A stretch of DNA of 64,000 bases from Mesorhizobium loti (GCF_003148495.1 NZ_QGGH01000002.1:496001-560000); one strand, 5' to 3'. Counted from the stretch's first letter, positions 44,849 through 54,009 are shown. Program-made: numbers and translations. The notes: a model not told the origin generated them from the sequence alone.

Positions 44849-45513
44849 CGGTTGGCGGAGGGAGGCTCCAGCCAAGCTTGAGGTCTTGTATCCGGGCTTG
44901 CATTCTATGTCGCCGCATTCGGCTAGAATACACAAGACTGCTTTCCCGCTGGGAAACGCGATTACTCAAACTTTAACGGCTGCTCAACGCCTGTCAGCAG
45001 ACGAGTGCACGCTTCGAGGTTGCTTTTGCCGGCGCCAGGCCCGGCATAGGGAGCCCGCTCGGAGTATGGTCCGCACTTGGTTTCGAGGCGATGCGCGTAA
45101 GCCGGCGACCTCCGCAGACACTTTTCCTCCCGCCTGACCAGAACGGTCATTCGCCATAAACTGGCCGGGTTCAATTCGCGGTAATTCACCGCGATTATCC
45201 GCCGTCTCAATTTCGCGGAAACCAGCCGAGGCTCAGTGCGCGGTAACTAACAGTTCATAATTAGCGAGAATTGGCACCATAATATCAATACTGAAATCAA
45301 CGGTTTTATGTGCAGTAAATTGAAATGTGGAATCCGCCGTTTACAAATCGAATTTACACAAGCGAATTTAGTCAATTGACGAGGGTACATACTTATAAAA
45401 GATATGAAAACGTCAGATAAACCTCATTATTTGCTTGACATAAAGAGAGTTTTTCGGTGAGGTTGCCTTATGGTGCCCGACCAGATGATCTGGTGGGTGT
45501 GGAGCAGGCCGCA
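44849..45513. other. AT-rich non-coding region upstream of the island's methylase operon
   Basis: No gene is supported here. From about 45240 to 45450 the DNA is clearly more AT-rich than the rest of the window and includes the 10-bp palindrome GTCAATTGAC (about 45372-45381), a TTGACG box overlapping it and a TTGACA at about 45434. This is the likely promoter region of the methyltransferase operon. A GTG at 45457 could extend the methylase by 19 residues. Confidence 0.45.
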
Positions 45514-46821
45514 ATGTCGGGCAGCATAACCAGTATGGAAATGATGGACGTGACAGCGCTGCGCCCCTATGCGCGCAATGCCCGAGTTCATTCGAGACAA
45601 CAGATCGCGAAGATTGCTCACAGCATCACCGAGTACGGCTTCACCAACCCACCGCTGATTGACGAGAACGGCGAGATCATTGCCGGGCACGGCCGCGTCG
45701 CGGCGGCTAAGCAGCTGCGCCTGCAGATAGTTCCCGTGATCCGCATACTGGGGTTGTCTGACGTTCAGAAGCGCGCGCTGCGCCTAGCCGACAACAAGCT
45801 GGCGCTGGATTCGGTTTGGTCAGTTGAGCTGCTCGCGGAGGAGCTTAAAGGCCTAATCACAACAGATTTCGATCTTACCCTGACTGGGTTCGATGGCATT
45901 GAAATTGATAGGCTGGTCACACCCTCTTTGAGCGTTGCTGACCAGGACGATGAGGTGCCCGCTCCGCCCAACGATCCGGTTACGCAAGATGGAGACGTCT
46001 GGGCGCTGGGAAGCCATCGCATCGTCTGCGGTGATGCGCGAGAGGCCGCCAGCTATAGTGCGGTGTTGCGCGGAGAGCTTGCTCAAGCCGTTGTTGCGGA
46101 CGTGCCCTACAATACCCCTATCGCAGGCAACGTAAGCGGCAAGGGATCAGTCAAGCACCCGGATTTTCAGATGGCTTCGGGTGAAATGTCGCGAAAGGAG
46201 TTCAGGGAGTTTCTGTGCAAAGCGCTCTCGTTGGCATGTCTGCACTCGCGAGACGGTTCGTTGCATTACGTGTTCAGCGACTGGCGCATGATCGGCCTGC
46301 TGATCGGGATTGGCGAGGAGGCCTATTCAAAGCTTCTCAACATCATCGCATGGGTCAAACCCAACGCCGGGCTAGGGTCTCATTATAGGAGCCAACACGA
46401 GCTGATCGCGGTTTTCAAACACGGTGAAGCTGCTCATATCAACAACGTGCAGCTTGGCCGTATGGGACGCTATCGGTCAAATGTTTGGCAATATGCGGGC
46501 GCTTCAGGCTTTTCCAAAACGCGCAAGCGCGATCTTAAAGACCACCCGACCGTAAAGCCACTCATGATGATTGCCGATGCGATCCGCGATGCCACAAATC
46601 CTGGCGATGTGGTTCTCGATCCATTTGGCGGCTCAGGGACGACCCTCATAGCGGCGGAGCTTACCGGGCGTCGTGCATGCCTGATTGAGATTGAACCGAA
46701 GTTTGTCGATGTGACCATGCGAAGGTTCCGGGAACGGACCGGGGTCGAACCAAAGCTCTTACCCGATATGACACCGCTTTCTGTGGTTCACCAACAGCGT
46801 GAAAGCCAGAAGGAGGCATGA
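45514..46821 (+). CDS. ParB-domain DNA methyltransferase (phage type)
   Basis: About 435 residues with two domains. The N-terminal ParB/Spo0J-like domain has LRPYARNARVHSRQQIAKIA, NPPLIDENGEIIAGHGRVAA and KRALRLADNKL. The C-terminal N4/N6 methylase domain has HRIVCGDAREAASY, the catalytic motif position as ADVPYNTPI, and the SAM motif DPFGGSGTTLIAAELTGRRA. The catalytic motif is usually DPPYN; here the first proline is valine. This gene type stands just upstream of DUF5681 and terminase genes in many alphaproteobacterial prophages. The next gene overlaps its stop as ATGA. Confidence 0.88.
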   Translation: MSGSITSMEMMDVTALRPYARNARVHSRQQIAKIAHSITEYGFTNPPLIDENGEIIAGHGRVAAAKQLRLQIVPVIRILGLSDVQKRALRLADNKLALDSVWSVELLAEELKGLITTDFDLTLTGFDGIEIDRLVTPSLSVADQDDEVPAPPNDPVTQDGDVWALGSHRIVCGDAREAASYSAVLRGELAQAVVADVPYNTPIAGNVSGKGSVKHPDFQMASGEMSRKEFREFLCKALSLACLHSRDGSLHYVFSDWRMIGLLIGIGEEAYSKLLNIIAWVKPNAGLGSHYRSQHELIAVFKHGEAAHINNVQLGRMGRYRSNVWQYAGASGFSKTRKRDLKDHPTVKPLMMIADAIRDATNPGDVVLDPFGGSGTTLIAAELTGRRACLIEIEPKFVDVTMRRFRERTGVEPKLLPDMTPLSVVHQQRESQKEA

Positions 46822-47222
46822 ACATGGACGAGAAAAAGCCTGTCGGATACAAAAATCCGCCGCGTGAAACCAGGTTCAAGAAGGGAAGGTCCGGCAATCC
46901 AAAAGGTCGGCCTCCGAGAATTAAGAGCGCGAGCGTTCTGCTGGCAAACGAACTTGATAAGATCATTGTCGTTCGGGAAAGCGGCCAAGAGATCAAGCTA
47001 ACAAAGCGAGAAGCGCTCATCACCAGTTTGGTGAACGACGCCATAACTGGGAAAAACCAGGCACGCCAATTGCTACTGAAAATTCTGGATGTGTCGACCC
47101 CGGCGGAAGCGTTTGTAACGACCGACGAGGACCATGCCGCTTTCGACGCCTACGTCAGCGATCTGACTAAGAAGGACCCAGACTATGGAGACGGCAGCAA
47201 TGGACAAGTCCACCAAGCTTAA
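46818..47222 (+). CDS. DUF5681 domain protein
   Basis: A 134-residue protein with the DUF5681 signature at its front: YKNPPRETRFKKGRSGNPKG followed by RPP. This is a basic, glycine-rich start found in phage proteins coded between a ParB-methylase and the terminase; it may act like a small terminase or DNA-binding accessory. The rest is helical and ends in an acidic tail. It overlaps the methylase stop (ATGA) and its 3' end overlaps the terminase gene by 38 bp; a second ATG lies at 46824. Confidence 0.85.
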   Translation: MNMDEKKPVGYKNPPRETRFKKGRSGNPKGRPPRIKSASVLLANELDKIIVVRESGQEIKLTKREALITSLVNDAITGKNQARQLLLKILDVSTPAEAFVTTDEDHAAFDAYVSDLTKKDPDYGDGSNGQVHQA

Positions 47223-48336
47223 GCTGGGCTACCGCACGCAGTTTCGATTGTTTGTGGATTTTGCGTTTCGCGAAATTCACCCCGGACCATTGCATGCCAA
47301 CTGGCATATCGACGTTATGGTGGACGCGTTGGCGGGCATCGCCAACGGCGGGCAGGGGCGGTTGATTCTAAACGCACCGCCGCGCTCGTTGAAGTCGTTT
47401 TGCGGATCGATCGCTTTGCCGGCATTTTTGCTCGGCAGGAATCCGACAAAGCAAATTCTGATAGTGGTCGGAAATCCAGGGCTTGGGATCGAGCTACTCG
47501 CAAAGCTGCGAAAGCTAATGTCATCGCCGCGCTACAGGGCGTTATTCCCGCATGTTAATTTTGACAAAGCCGCTTCTGACATCGCTCTCTCGCGTGGCGG
47601 TTCGATCCGCTTCGCGATCATTGGACATCAAATCAGCGGCCGAGGCGCCGATCTCATTATCGTTGATGACCCGCTATCGCCAAGCCATGCCAAAAATGAG
47701 AAACGGCGCAGTTTCGTAAATCAATTTTATAAAGCCGACATCGCGACGCGCCTTAACGATAAGGGTGGAGCGATTTTGGTGATCATGCAGCGGGTCCATT
47801 CTCAAGATTTGTCCGCCCACATCCTAAACCATGATCCCAGCTTCAAGCGGATAGCTCTATCGGCCATTGCTCTTAAAAATGAGACATGGCGGCTATCAAA
47901 TGGAAGAGTATGGCATCGAGAGAAATATCAGCCGTTGGATCCGGATAGAGAGAGCTGGGCGCGACTTCTGGATGTTTTACGTCAGATTGGAAGCTTCCAA
48001 TTTAGTGGTCAATACCTCCAGGGCGGCGGAATTTATTTTACTGAGAACGAGACAGACTGCAAATTTCTCTGGGAAGTGCCAAAACCAGATGCAAAGCCAC
48101 CTTATGGTACATTCGGCGGGCTCGTCCGAATTCGCCACGTGGATTGCATGGTTCATAAGGTATTCGGAGTACCTTACACCGGTCCGAGAATGTCTACGGC
48201 GGCACCAGCTTGGACCAAGGAATACGAAGAATATGCAATCGCCTATCAGGCTTGGTTGTCGAAGTCGCCGCCCACCGATATGCCAGAAGAATTTCGTAGC
48301 CCCGAACGTCCAATGCCGAAATACGTGATCATTTGA
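47185..48336 (+). CDS. Terminase large subunit-like ATPase lacking the nuclease domain
   Basis: A 383-residue protein. The ATPase half is clear: LILNAPPRSLKSF (P-loop of this terminase group), GRGADLIIVDDPLSPSHAKN (Walker B), AILVIMQRVHSQDLSAHIL (coupling motif), and FSGQYLQGG at about residue 280. In related phage terminases a nuclease domain with conserved aspartates follows at this point; here about 100 residues of different sequence follow (IYFTENETDCKFLWEVPKPD onward) with no such pattern. An ATG at 47200 is also possible. DNA packaging by this protein alone is doubtful. Confidence 0.75.
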   Translation: METAAMDKSTKLKLGYRTQFRLFVDFAFREIHPGPLHANWHIDVMVDALAGIANGGQGRLILNAPPRSLKSFCGSIALPAFLLGRNPTKQILIVVGNPGLGIELLAKLRKLMSSPRYRALFPHVNFDKAASDIALSRGGSIRFAIIGHQISGRGADLIIVDDPLSPSHAKNEKRRSFVNQFYKADIATRLNDKGGAILVIMQRVHSQDLSAHILNHDPSFKRIALSAIALKNETWRLSNGRVWHREKYQPLDPDRESWARLLDVLRQIGSFQFSGQYLQGGGIYFTENETDCKFLWEVPKPDAKPPYGTFGGLVRIRHVDCMVHKVFGVPYTGPRMSTAAPAWTKEYEEYAIAYQAWLSKSPPTDMPEEFRSPERPMPKYVII

Positions 48337-48851
48337 GCATCTGGGCTTAAAGATCGCGCGGCGTTTGAAGCGCGGCGCTCTGCCCTTTTCGTTCAATTCG
48401 GCACATAGACATCGATCATCGCTACAAGATATGGCCCAGGAACACCCCGAAAGGGTGGCTGCCGAGCAAGAAACGACTATCTGCTCGTGCCTAGGGTACG
48501 AATCGACGCCGACATTGGTTGCGGTTGCTCGATCGAAGTCGACCGCAAGCGGTTTTTGATTGCCTTCCACAGCGAGAGGCTTGATCGAACGGTCGCGCGA
48601 GATCAAACGCCGATTCGGATAATGTTCTGACCAGCAAGTGTCAGCGAGGACGCCATCCCTTTTTTGCCGCGCACGATCGCCACCAAACGGCGGTCGCTGC
48701 GGCGGCAGGGGAGCAGTCCAACGCAGAGAGAATAAATCTCAAAGCAAGCAATAAATCCATAATGATTGCAGTTGACTGCTTAAGAACGTGGAGCGTTAAT
48801 GGATGCGCGTACCGGTTTTGTAGATTTGTATAGAGTATGTAGAGGTGAGAA
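48337..48851. other. Intergenic region between the terminase-like gene and the Gp157 gene
   Basis: No gene is supported in this 515-bp stretch on either strand. The last 120 bp are AT-rich and likely hold the promoter of the Gp157-RecT-HNH group. The abrupt change from packaging genes to recombination genes makes it a plausible old deletion junction. Confidence 0.4.
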
Positions 48852-49436
48852 ATGAACGAGTTGCATAGATTGGATGCAAACCAAATTCGATCACAAATTT
48901 CCTATCTGAGAGAAATTTGTGGCGATGACGACGAGGATCTCCTGACAGACATGATTGACGCCGAATCGAATGTTGATCGATTCATCGGCAAGATGATTGA
49001 GATCATTCAAACCGACCAAGCCGATTGCGAAGGCCTCAAGAATTACCTGAGGAAATTAGGAGACAGGAAAAAGCGCTTGGAGGACAGGACGACGCGGCTT
49101 CGAACCCTCCTAGCAAGCGTCATCACGGAATTGCCGGGAAGAGTCTATCGCCATCCATTGGCGCATGTCCGAGCGTTTGATGTCGACCCGCGAGTGATCG
49201 TCACGGATGAAAGCGTGATTCCGTCGAGTTTCTGGGTCGCGCAGGATCCTAAGCTCAATGAAACGGCGATCCGAAAACATCTTCTTGAACGTCAAGCACT
49301 GATCGACCTTTTGAAGGAGTGCCACACCTCGGGTGCAAGGCGCGCACGGCTGGCGCAGATTGATCGAGAATTTCCCGATATCGCGGGCGCGTCGCTAGGC
49401 AATGGCGAAATCTCCATTCGAATTCGAGGGGCATGA
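48852..49436 (+). CDS. Siphovirus Gp157-like protein
   Basis: A 194-residue protein matching the Gp157 phage family in layout: an acidic N-terminal helix with DMIDAESNVDRFIGKMIEII, a helical coiled region rich in Lys and Arg (LGDRKKRLEDRTTRLRTLL), and a beta-like C-terminal half containing VIVTDESVIPSSFWV and LNETAIRKHL. Family members occur beside RecT-type recombinases in phage early regions and, in streptococcal phages, have been linked to phage resistance. It is 6 bp upstream of the RecT gene. Confidence 0.8.
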   Translation: MNELHRLDANQIRSQISYLREICGDDDEDLLTDMIDAESNVDRFIGKMIEIIQTDQADCEGLKNYLRKLGDRKKRLEDRTTRLRTLLASVITELPGRVYRHPLAHVRAFDVDPRVIVTDESVIPSSFWVAQDPKLNETAIRKHLLERQALIDLLKECHTSGARRARLAQIDREFPDIAGASLGNGEISIRIRGA

Positions 49437-49442
49437 ACCACC

Positions 49443-50393
49443 ATGAACATCGCTTCTCGGCCGGATCTGTTTCCGCCAACGACATCAACTTTCCAAAGAT
49501 ACGAACTTACGCCCGCACAACTCGACCTTGTCTGGGACATGAATCGCGGCCTGAGTCGGCGGGAGTTTGATCAGTTCATTGAAACGAGCCGGGCATTGGG
49601 GCTCAACCCGTTTAGACGGCAGATTTGCGCCTTTGTCCTGAACGAGCAGAACTCAAAAAAAAGGCAATTTGTTATTGTCACCACGATTGGCGGTTTGCGA
49701 GCGATTGCCGACAGAACGGGGACGTATCGCCCGGACTCGGGGGCGGCGCGGATGACGTTTAGCGAGAGCGCCAAGAACCCTCGTTCAAACCCACATGGAA
49801 TCGTTGATTGTATTGTCACACCGTTTCGGCATTCGAAGGGGCGATGGCACCGAATTGTAGGGCAGGTTTGGTGGGATGAAATCGCGCCAATCCGGCATGG
49901 TGAGGATGGCGACAGGTGCCTTGATAGCCGCACGCCTTGGCCGCTTCGCCCACGCGGGCAGATCATCAAATGTGCGGAAGCCGCGGCCCTTAGGGCAGGG
50001 TGGCCCGACGATCTCGCAAATGTCCATGCCGAAGACGAGATGGATCGCGCCAGGCTTTCTGAGCTTACGCCTTCGGAGGCTGCGGATGAGGCTAAGAAGA
50101 CGCGTTTGTTGGAGCGGACACAACCGCGCGGCACGATACTGATCGACATGTGGGACGGTAACGGTCTATCGGCGGTTCCCATTAACGCTTTTCACGACCG
50201 TGTTAGCAAATTCATCAGATCCTACAACGGCACCAAGCTGCGTGAATTGATTGCGTGGCGCGATCAACAGCGCATCGCATTTCGCCAATTCTTTGTTCAC
50301 GACAAGAATGCCGGGCTGGATCTGAAACGCCAGTTCGAGGCCATCGAGGCAACGGCATCGAAGCAGCCTGTGGAGATGGCCAATGGCAACTAA
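49443..50393 (+). CDS. RecT-family single-strand annealing recombinase (Bet-like)
   Basis: A 316-residue protein of the RecT/Bet family, which anneals complementary single strands during phage recombination. Recognisable parts are LTPAQLDLVWDMNRGLSRRE, LGLNPFRRQICAFVLNEQ, FVIVTTIGGLRAIADRTGTY and the later IIKCAEAAALRAGWPDDLAN, all typical of phage recombination protein Bet. The C-terminal 100 residues are variable. No exonuclease partner (YqaJ/RecE or Exo type) is next to it, which is unusual for a complete system. The 3' end overlaps the next gene by 11 bp. Confidence 0.9.
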   Translation: MNIASRPDLFPPTTSTFQRYELTPAQLDLVWDMNRGLSRREFDQFIETSRALGLNPFRRQICAFVLNEQNSKKRQFVIVTTIGGLRAIADRTGTYRPDSGAARMTFSESAKNPRSNPHGIVDCIVTPFRHSKGRWHRIVGQVWWDEIAPIRHGEDGDRCLDSRTPWPLRPRGQIIKCAEAAALRAGWPDDLANVHAEDEMDRARLSELTPSEAADEAKKTRLLERTQPRGTILIDMWDGNGLSAVPINAFHDRVSKFIRSYNGTKLRELIAWRDQQRIAFRQFFVHDKNAGLDLKRQFEAIEATASKQPVEMANGN

Positions 50394-50820
50394 GCTGCCG
50401 AACGCATCCCGCGATAAGGTTCTGCGACCGCCCAAAGGCTGGCGAAAGTCGATACCATTGGCCGTGAAATTCCAGGTGATCGTCAATCAACGAGGGAAGG
50501 CCCCGGACGGAACACCCCTTGATGCGATCTTGGTCGGGATCCAGTTTGACCACCGGCCGCCGCTTCATGAGCGGGTCTATAATCCCGATCACGATGAAAC
50601 CGTGCCGGCGGCCAACGATATCGCGTTCATCGTTGCATTACCGATACCGGTCCATCGCGAAATAAGCGCGCAGGATGTTTCGCGCATGAGCAAAACAGAA
50701 CGGCAGCGGATGCTGGAAGTGAGTTTTCGAGAACGGCTGCAAAGAAGGCTTCCCGGTCAAAAGCGCTTTCGCAAGGGAACAATCCGGAGTCGTCCTTTTC
50801 GGAAAAAGGCAGAAATCTAG
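50383..50820 (+). CDS. HNH-like phage protein candidate
   Basis: A 145-residue basic protein. The middle, VGIQFDHRPPLHERVYNPDH followed by PAANDIAFIVALPIPVHREI, resembles cysteine-free HNH nuclease modules of phages, with the DH pair and a later histidine. The C-terminus is very Lys/Arg-rich (RERLQRRLPGQKRFRKG). It overlaps the RecT gene and is probably translated with it. The nuclease assignment is tentative; no zinc-binding cysteines are present. Confidence 0.55.
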   Translation: MATKLPNASRDKVLRPPKGWRKSIPLAVKFQVIVNQRGKAPDGTPLDAILVGIQFDHRPPLHERVYNPDHDETVPAANDIAFIVALPIPVHREISAQDVSRMSKTERQRMLEVSFRERLQRRLPGQKRFRKGTIRSRPFRKKAEI

Positions 50821-50867
50821 GTGTGGTTTCAAACCGGAGTGACAAATTCTGACGACACCTGAGAGTC

Positions 50868-51776
50868 CTACGCGGCAGGGGTGAAGATACCATTGATGGC
50901 CGGGGCACCATCGGTCCTGACCAGACCACGCGCAATTAAATCTTCGATATGGGCAAGCACTGACAGTCCGGCAGCGCCGTGTAGGCGGGGATCGGTGTCG
51001 CGATATATCGTGTTGACCATGTCGGCGATTGTTCGATCGCCGACGCTGATCCGTTCCATGATCGCGCGCTCGCGCATCTTGCGATGCGTCTTCAACCCGC
51101 GCATGAAGGCGCGCGGTGCCGTCACCGGCCCGCCATGTCCAGGCAGCAGCAGGCGGTCCCCGCGTTCGATCAGCCGGTCCAGCGATGTCATGTAATCAGC
51201 CATCGCCCCATCCGGCGGTGCGACGATGGATGTCGCCCAGGCCATGACATGATCTGCGGAAAACAGGATGCCGGTTCCCTCCAGCGCGAATGCCGCGTGA
51301 TTGGCGGTGTGGCCTGGGGTCAGAACCGTCTTGATCGACCAGCCGTCGCCGTCGACCACCTCCTCGTCTGGCAGGACGAAATCGGGGACGAAAGCCGTGT
51401 CGGCGCTTGCATCGAGCGCGTCGGTTTCGCCGATGTGCAAAGGTCTTGCCGGCCGGTGCGGCCCCTCTGCCAGCACGGTAGCGCCGGTGCGCTCTTTCAG
51501 CCGGGCCGCCAGCGGGGAATGGTCGCGATGCGTGTGGCTGACGAAAATGTGGCTGACCGGCCGGCCCGCGATCACATCGAGCAGGGTGTGTAGATGCGCC
51601 TCGTCGTCCGGTCCCGGATCGATCACCGCCAGCGTATCGCGGCCAACGATGTAGCTGTTCGTGCCGTAAAAGGTGAAGGGGCTCGGATTTCGGGCCGTGA
51701 TGCGCTGGATATCGGGTGCGACGCTCACCCCCTGGCCATAGAAGGGGTCGAAGGAGGTATCGAATTTGAGTGCCAT
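50868..51776 (-). CDS. MBL-fold metallohydrolase
   Basis: A 302-residue metallo-beta-lactamase-fold hydrolase of the LACTB2/glyoxalase II-like group. The zinc ligands are seen in FVSHTHRDHSPLAARL, LTPGHTANHAAF, FSADHVMAW and the late LLPGHGGPV. The C-terminal helical part (RAFMRGLKTHRKMRERAI) is typical of this subgroup. The ATG at 51776 begins MALKFDTSFDPFYG; the frame extends upstream into the region divergent from bioY and is not needed. Substrate unknown. Confidence 0.9.
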   Translation of the reverse strand: MALKFDTSFDPFYGQGVSVAPDIQRITARNPSPFTFYGTNSYIVGRDTLAVIDPGPDDEAHLHTLLDVIAGRPVSHIFVSHTHRDHSPLAARLKERTGATVLAEGPHRPARPLHIGETDALDASADTAFVPDFVLPDEEVVDGDGWSIKTVLTPGHTANHAAFALEGTGILFSADHVMAWATSIVAPPDGAMADYMTSLDRLIERGDRLLLPGHGGPVTAPRAFMRGLKTHRKMRERAIMERISVGDRTIADMVNTIYRDTDPRLHGAAGLSVLAHIEDLIARGLVRTDGAPAINGIFTPAA

Positions 51777-51900
51777 GACGGATGTATCCGCGCCTTGTTT
51801 CAGGAAACGGCAAAACCGATTGCCGCATAACACGCAAGCCAATATAGGAGAATGCGAGGCCGCGAACATCGGATAGCGGCGATCGGATTGGGGAAATACC

Positions 51901-52491
51901 ATGGCAATTGCAACTACGATGCGTCCGCTTGTGTCTCTGGCTCTGCCGCAAAATGGCGCGGCGCGGCTGGCAACGCAGCTTCTCCTGGCCATCGCCGGAA
52001 CGCTGGTGCTGACCCTGTCGGCCAAGACCAAGGTGCTGCTCGGGCCGGTCGACATTTCGATGCAGACGCTGGCCGTGCTTTTGATCGCCGCCGCCTTCGG
52101 CATGCGTCTCGGCGTGGCCACCCTGCTGCTCTACATGGCGGAGGGCGCCATGGGCTTCCCCGTCTTCCAGAGCACCCCGGAAAAGGGCATCGGCATTGCC
52201 TACATGCTCGGCTCGACCGGCGGTTATCTCGCCGGCTTCGTGGTCATGGCGGCAATTGTTGGTTGGGCCGCCGATCGCGGCTGGGACCGCCATCCGATCA
52301 AGCTTTTCAACGCCATGCTGGTTGCCGAAATCGTCATGATGGCGATGGGCTTTGCCTGGCTGGCGCTGCTGATCGGCCCGGAAAAGTCGTGGCAGTTCGG
52401 CGTCGTGCCTTTCATCGTCGGCGACCTGATCAAGGTTGCCCTTGCGGCAAGCCTGGTGCCGGCTGTGTGGACGTTGCTGAAGCGCGGCTGA
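51901..52491 (+). CDS. bioY: Biotin transporter substrate-binding component BioY
   Basis: A 196-residue membrane protein with about six helices. It contains the BioY signature: GPVDISMQTLAVLLIAAAFG, LYMAEGAMGFPVF and GSTGGYLAGFVV. BioY is the S component of an energy-coupling-factor importer for biotin; no ECF ATPase or BioN gene is adjacent, and solitary BioY can work alone in some bacteria. No BioR-type operator palindrome was seen in its upstream region. Confidence 0.93.
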   Translation: MAIATTMRPLVSLALPQNGAARLATQLLLAIAGTLVLTLSAKTKVLLGPVDISMQTLAVLLIAAAFGMRLGVATLLLYMAEGAMGFPVFQSTPEKGIGIAYMLGSTGGYLAGFVVMAAIVGWAADRGWDRHPIKLFNAMLVAEIVMMAMGFAWLALLIGPEKSWQFGVVPFIVGDLIKVALAASLVPAVWTLLKRG

Positions 52492-52505
52492 GGGCGCGAG
52501 CAGGG

Positions 52506-52531
52506 CCAAGGTTTGAGCAATCAAGCCTTGG
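52506..52531 (+). terminator. Hairpin after bioY, weak terminator
   Basis: An 11-pair stem including one G-T pair (CCAAGGTTTGA / TCAAGCCTTGG) with a GCAA loop lies 14 bp after the stop. No T tract follows, so it may stabilise the 3' end rather than terminate. Confidence 0.45.
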
Positions 52532-52962
52532 CACGGCGGATTTTCGGCGTGGTGTCCGCTAGGCAATCATTTAGGTTTCGGAAACAGCGCATCTAATGCG
52601 TCGGCCGTGAAGCGTAGTGATACTGGGCCATTGGGTGTTCCGACGCCAACAGACCGAGCGCGATGGCTGCTTCCGCCGGATATAGGCATCTGTCACCGCT
52701 GCGGCATTGGGCGCCAGCGATGTCGCCCATGCGGATGATGATCAGGTGGCCGATGTTTCTACATGCCTAACGTTCTGATATCCATGCACAAAGTCGTGGT
52801 CGCGGGGAGTATTTGGCCGGTCTTTTGGCCGAACTTGCGGGTATTGGCCGGGACAATTCAACTGGTTGATCTGTCAAGTTACAAAGAGGAGCTTTGCGAA
52901 AACCCAAGTGTGCTCTACTAGGTAAAGGCTTTGTCGTCAGGCTATACGGGCGGGCGTTTCAG
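52532..52962. other. Intergenic region between bioY and the epimerase gene
   Basis: This 431-bp stretch holds no gene I can support. A TTTGGCCGG-like sequence occurs twice near 52812-52830. The promoter of the epimerase gene must lie in its second half. Confidence 0.35.
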
Positions 52963-53988
52963 ATGAAGGTTCTGGTCACCGGCGCTGCCGGCTTCATAGG
53001 ATATCACGTATCGAAACGGCTGCTGGAGCGCGGCGATGAGGTTGTCGGCATCGACAACGTCAACGACTATTACGATCCGCAGATCAAGGAGGCGAGGCTC
53101 CGGCTGCTGGAGGAGGCGAGCCGCAAGACCAATGCGGGCTATCATTTCATTCGCGGCAATCTCGCCGACAAAAGCGTGGTTGATGCCTGCTTTGCCGACC
53201 ACGCATTCGACCGGGTGATCCATCTCGCTGCCCAGGCCGGGGTTCGCTACAGCCTGGAAAACCCGCACGCCTATGTCGAAAGCAACATCATCGCCTACAC
53301 CAACATGCTGGAGGCCTGCCGCAACAAAGCCGTTGCGCACCTGACCTATGCCAGCACTTCGAGTGTCTACGGCGCCAACACCGACATGCCGTTTTCCGAG
53401 CACCGGCCGGCCGACCACCCGCTGCAGTTCTACGCCGCGACCAAGCGCGCCAACGAGCTGATGGCGCACAGCTACAGCCATCTGTTCGGGCTGCCGACGA
53501 CCGGGCTTCGCTTCTTCACCGTGTATGGCCCCTGGGGGCGCCCGGACATGGCGCTTTTCCTGTTCACCAGGAACATCCTTGCCGGCGAGCCGATCAAGCT
53601 GTTCAACAACGGCAACCACACGCGCGACTTCACCTATGTCGAGGACATCGCCGAAGGCGTGATCCGTACCAGCGACAGCCCGCCCACGGGCAATGCCGCC
53701 TGGGACTCCAGCTGTCCCGATCCGGCCACAAGCAGCGCCCCCTGGCGCATCTTCAACATCGGCAACAACAACCCGGTGAAGCTGACCGCCTATGTCGAGG
53801 CGCTGGAAAATGCGCTTGGCCGCAAAGCGATCATCGAACTGCTGCCGCTGCAGCCCGGCGATGTGCCCGATACCTTTGCCGACACCACGGCGCTTGGGCA
53901 GGCGGTCGGCTACCGCCCGGCGACGACGGTAACCGAGGGCGTCGGGCGGTTCGTCGAGTGGTACAAGGCGTATTTCGGACAGGGATAG
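52963..53988 (+). CDS. UDP-glucuronate 4-epimerase-like NAD-dependent epimerase
   Basis: A 341-residue short-chain dehydrogenase-fold epimerase. The NAD loop is [20 protein letters not shown], then [18 protein letters not shown], typical of UDP-glucuronate/galacturonate 4-epimerases (LpsL/Cap1J type). The catalytic YxxxK is [10 protein letters not shown], followed by [17 protein letters not shown]. It probably supplies UDP-galacturonate for LPS or capsule. The ATG at 52963 places the NAD loop at the very N-terminus; the frame is open 23 codons upstream. Confidence 0.92.
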   Translation: MKVLVTGAAGFIGYHVSKRLLERGDEVVGIDNVNDYYDPQIKEARLRLLEEASRKTNAGYHFIRGNLADKSVVDACFADHAFDRVIHLAAQAGVRYSLENPHAYVESNIIAYTNMLEACRNKAVAHLTYASTSSVYGANTDMPFSEHRPADHPLQFYAATKRANELMAHSYSHLFGLPTTGLRFFTVYGPWGRPDMALFLFTRNILAGEPIKLFNNGNHTRDFTYVEDIAEGVIRTSDSPPTGNAAWDSSCPDPATSSAPWRIFNIGNNNPVKLTAYVEALENALGRKAIIELLPLQPGDVPDTFADTTALGQAVGYRPATTVTEGVGRFVEWYKAYFGQG

Positions 53989-54009
53989 CGGAAGGCGCCG
54001 GTTTCATGC

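Noticed and set aside
47977..48606. Minus-strand frame of 209 codons over the end of the terminase-like gene
   Set aside because: Cys- and Arg-rich product with no recognisable domain; most of it overlaps a supported gene.
48361..48730. Possible insertion-sequence remnant between the terminase-like and Gp157 genes
   Set aside because: Short frames were compared by eye with IS5-type transposase ends, but no catalytic motif or inverted repeats were found.
51777..51900. Biotin-related operator or riboswitch before bioY
   Set aside because: No BioR-type palindrome and no conserved riboswitch structure could be identified in the leader.
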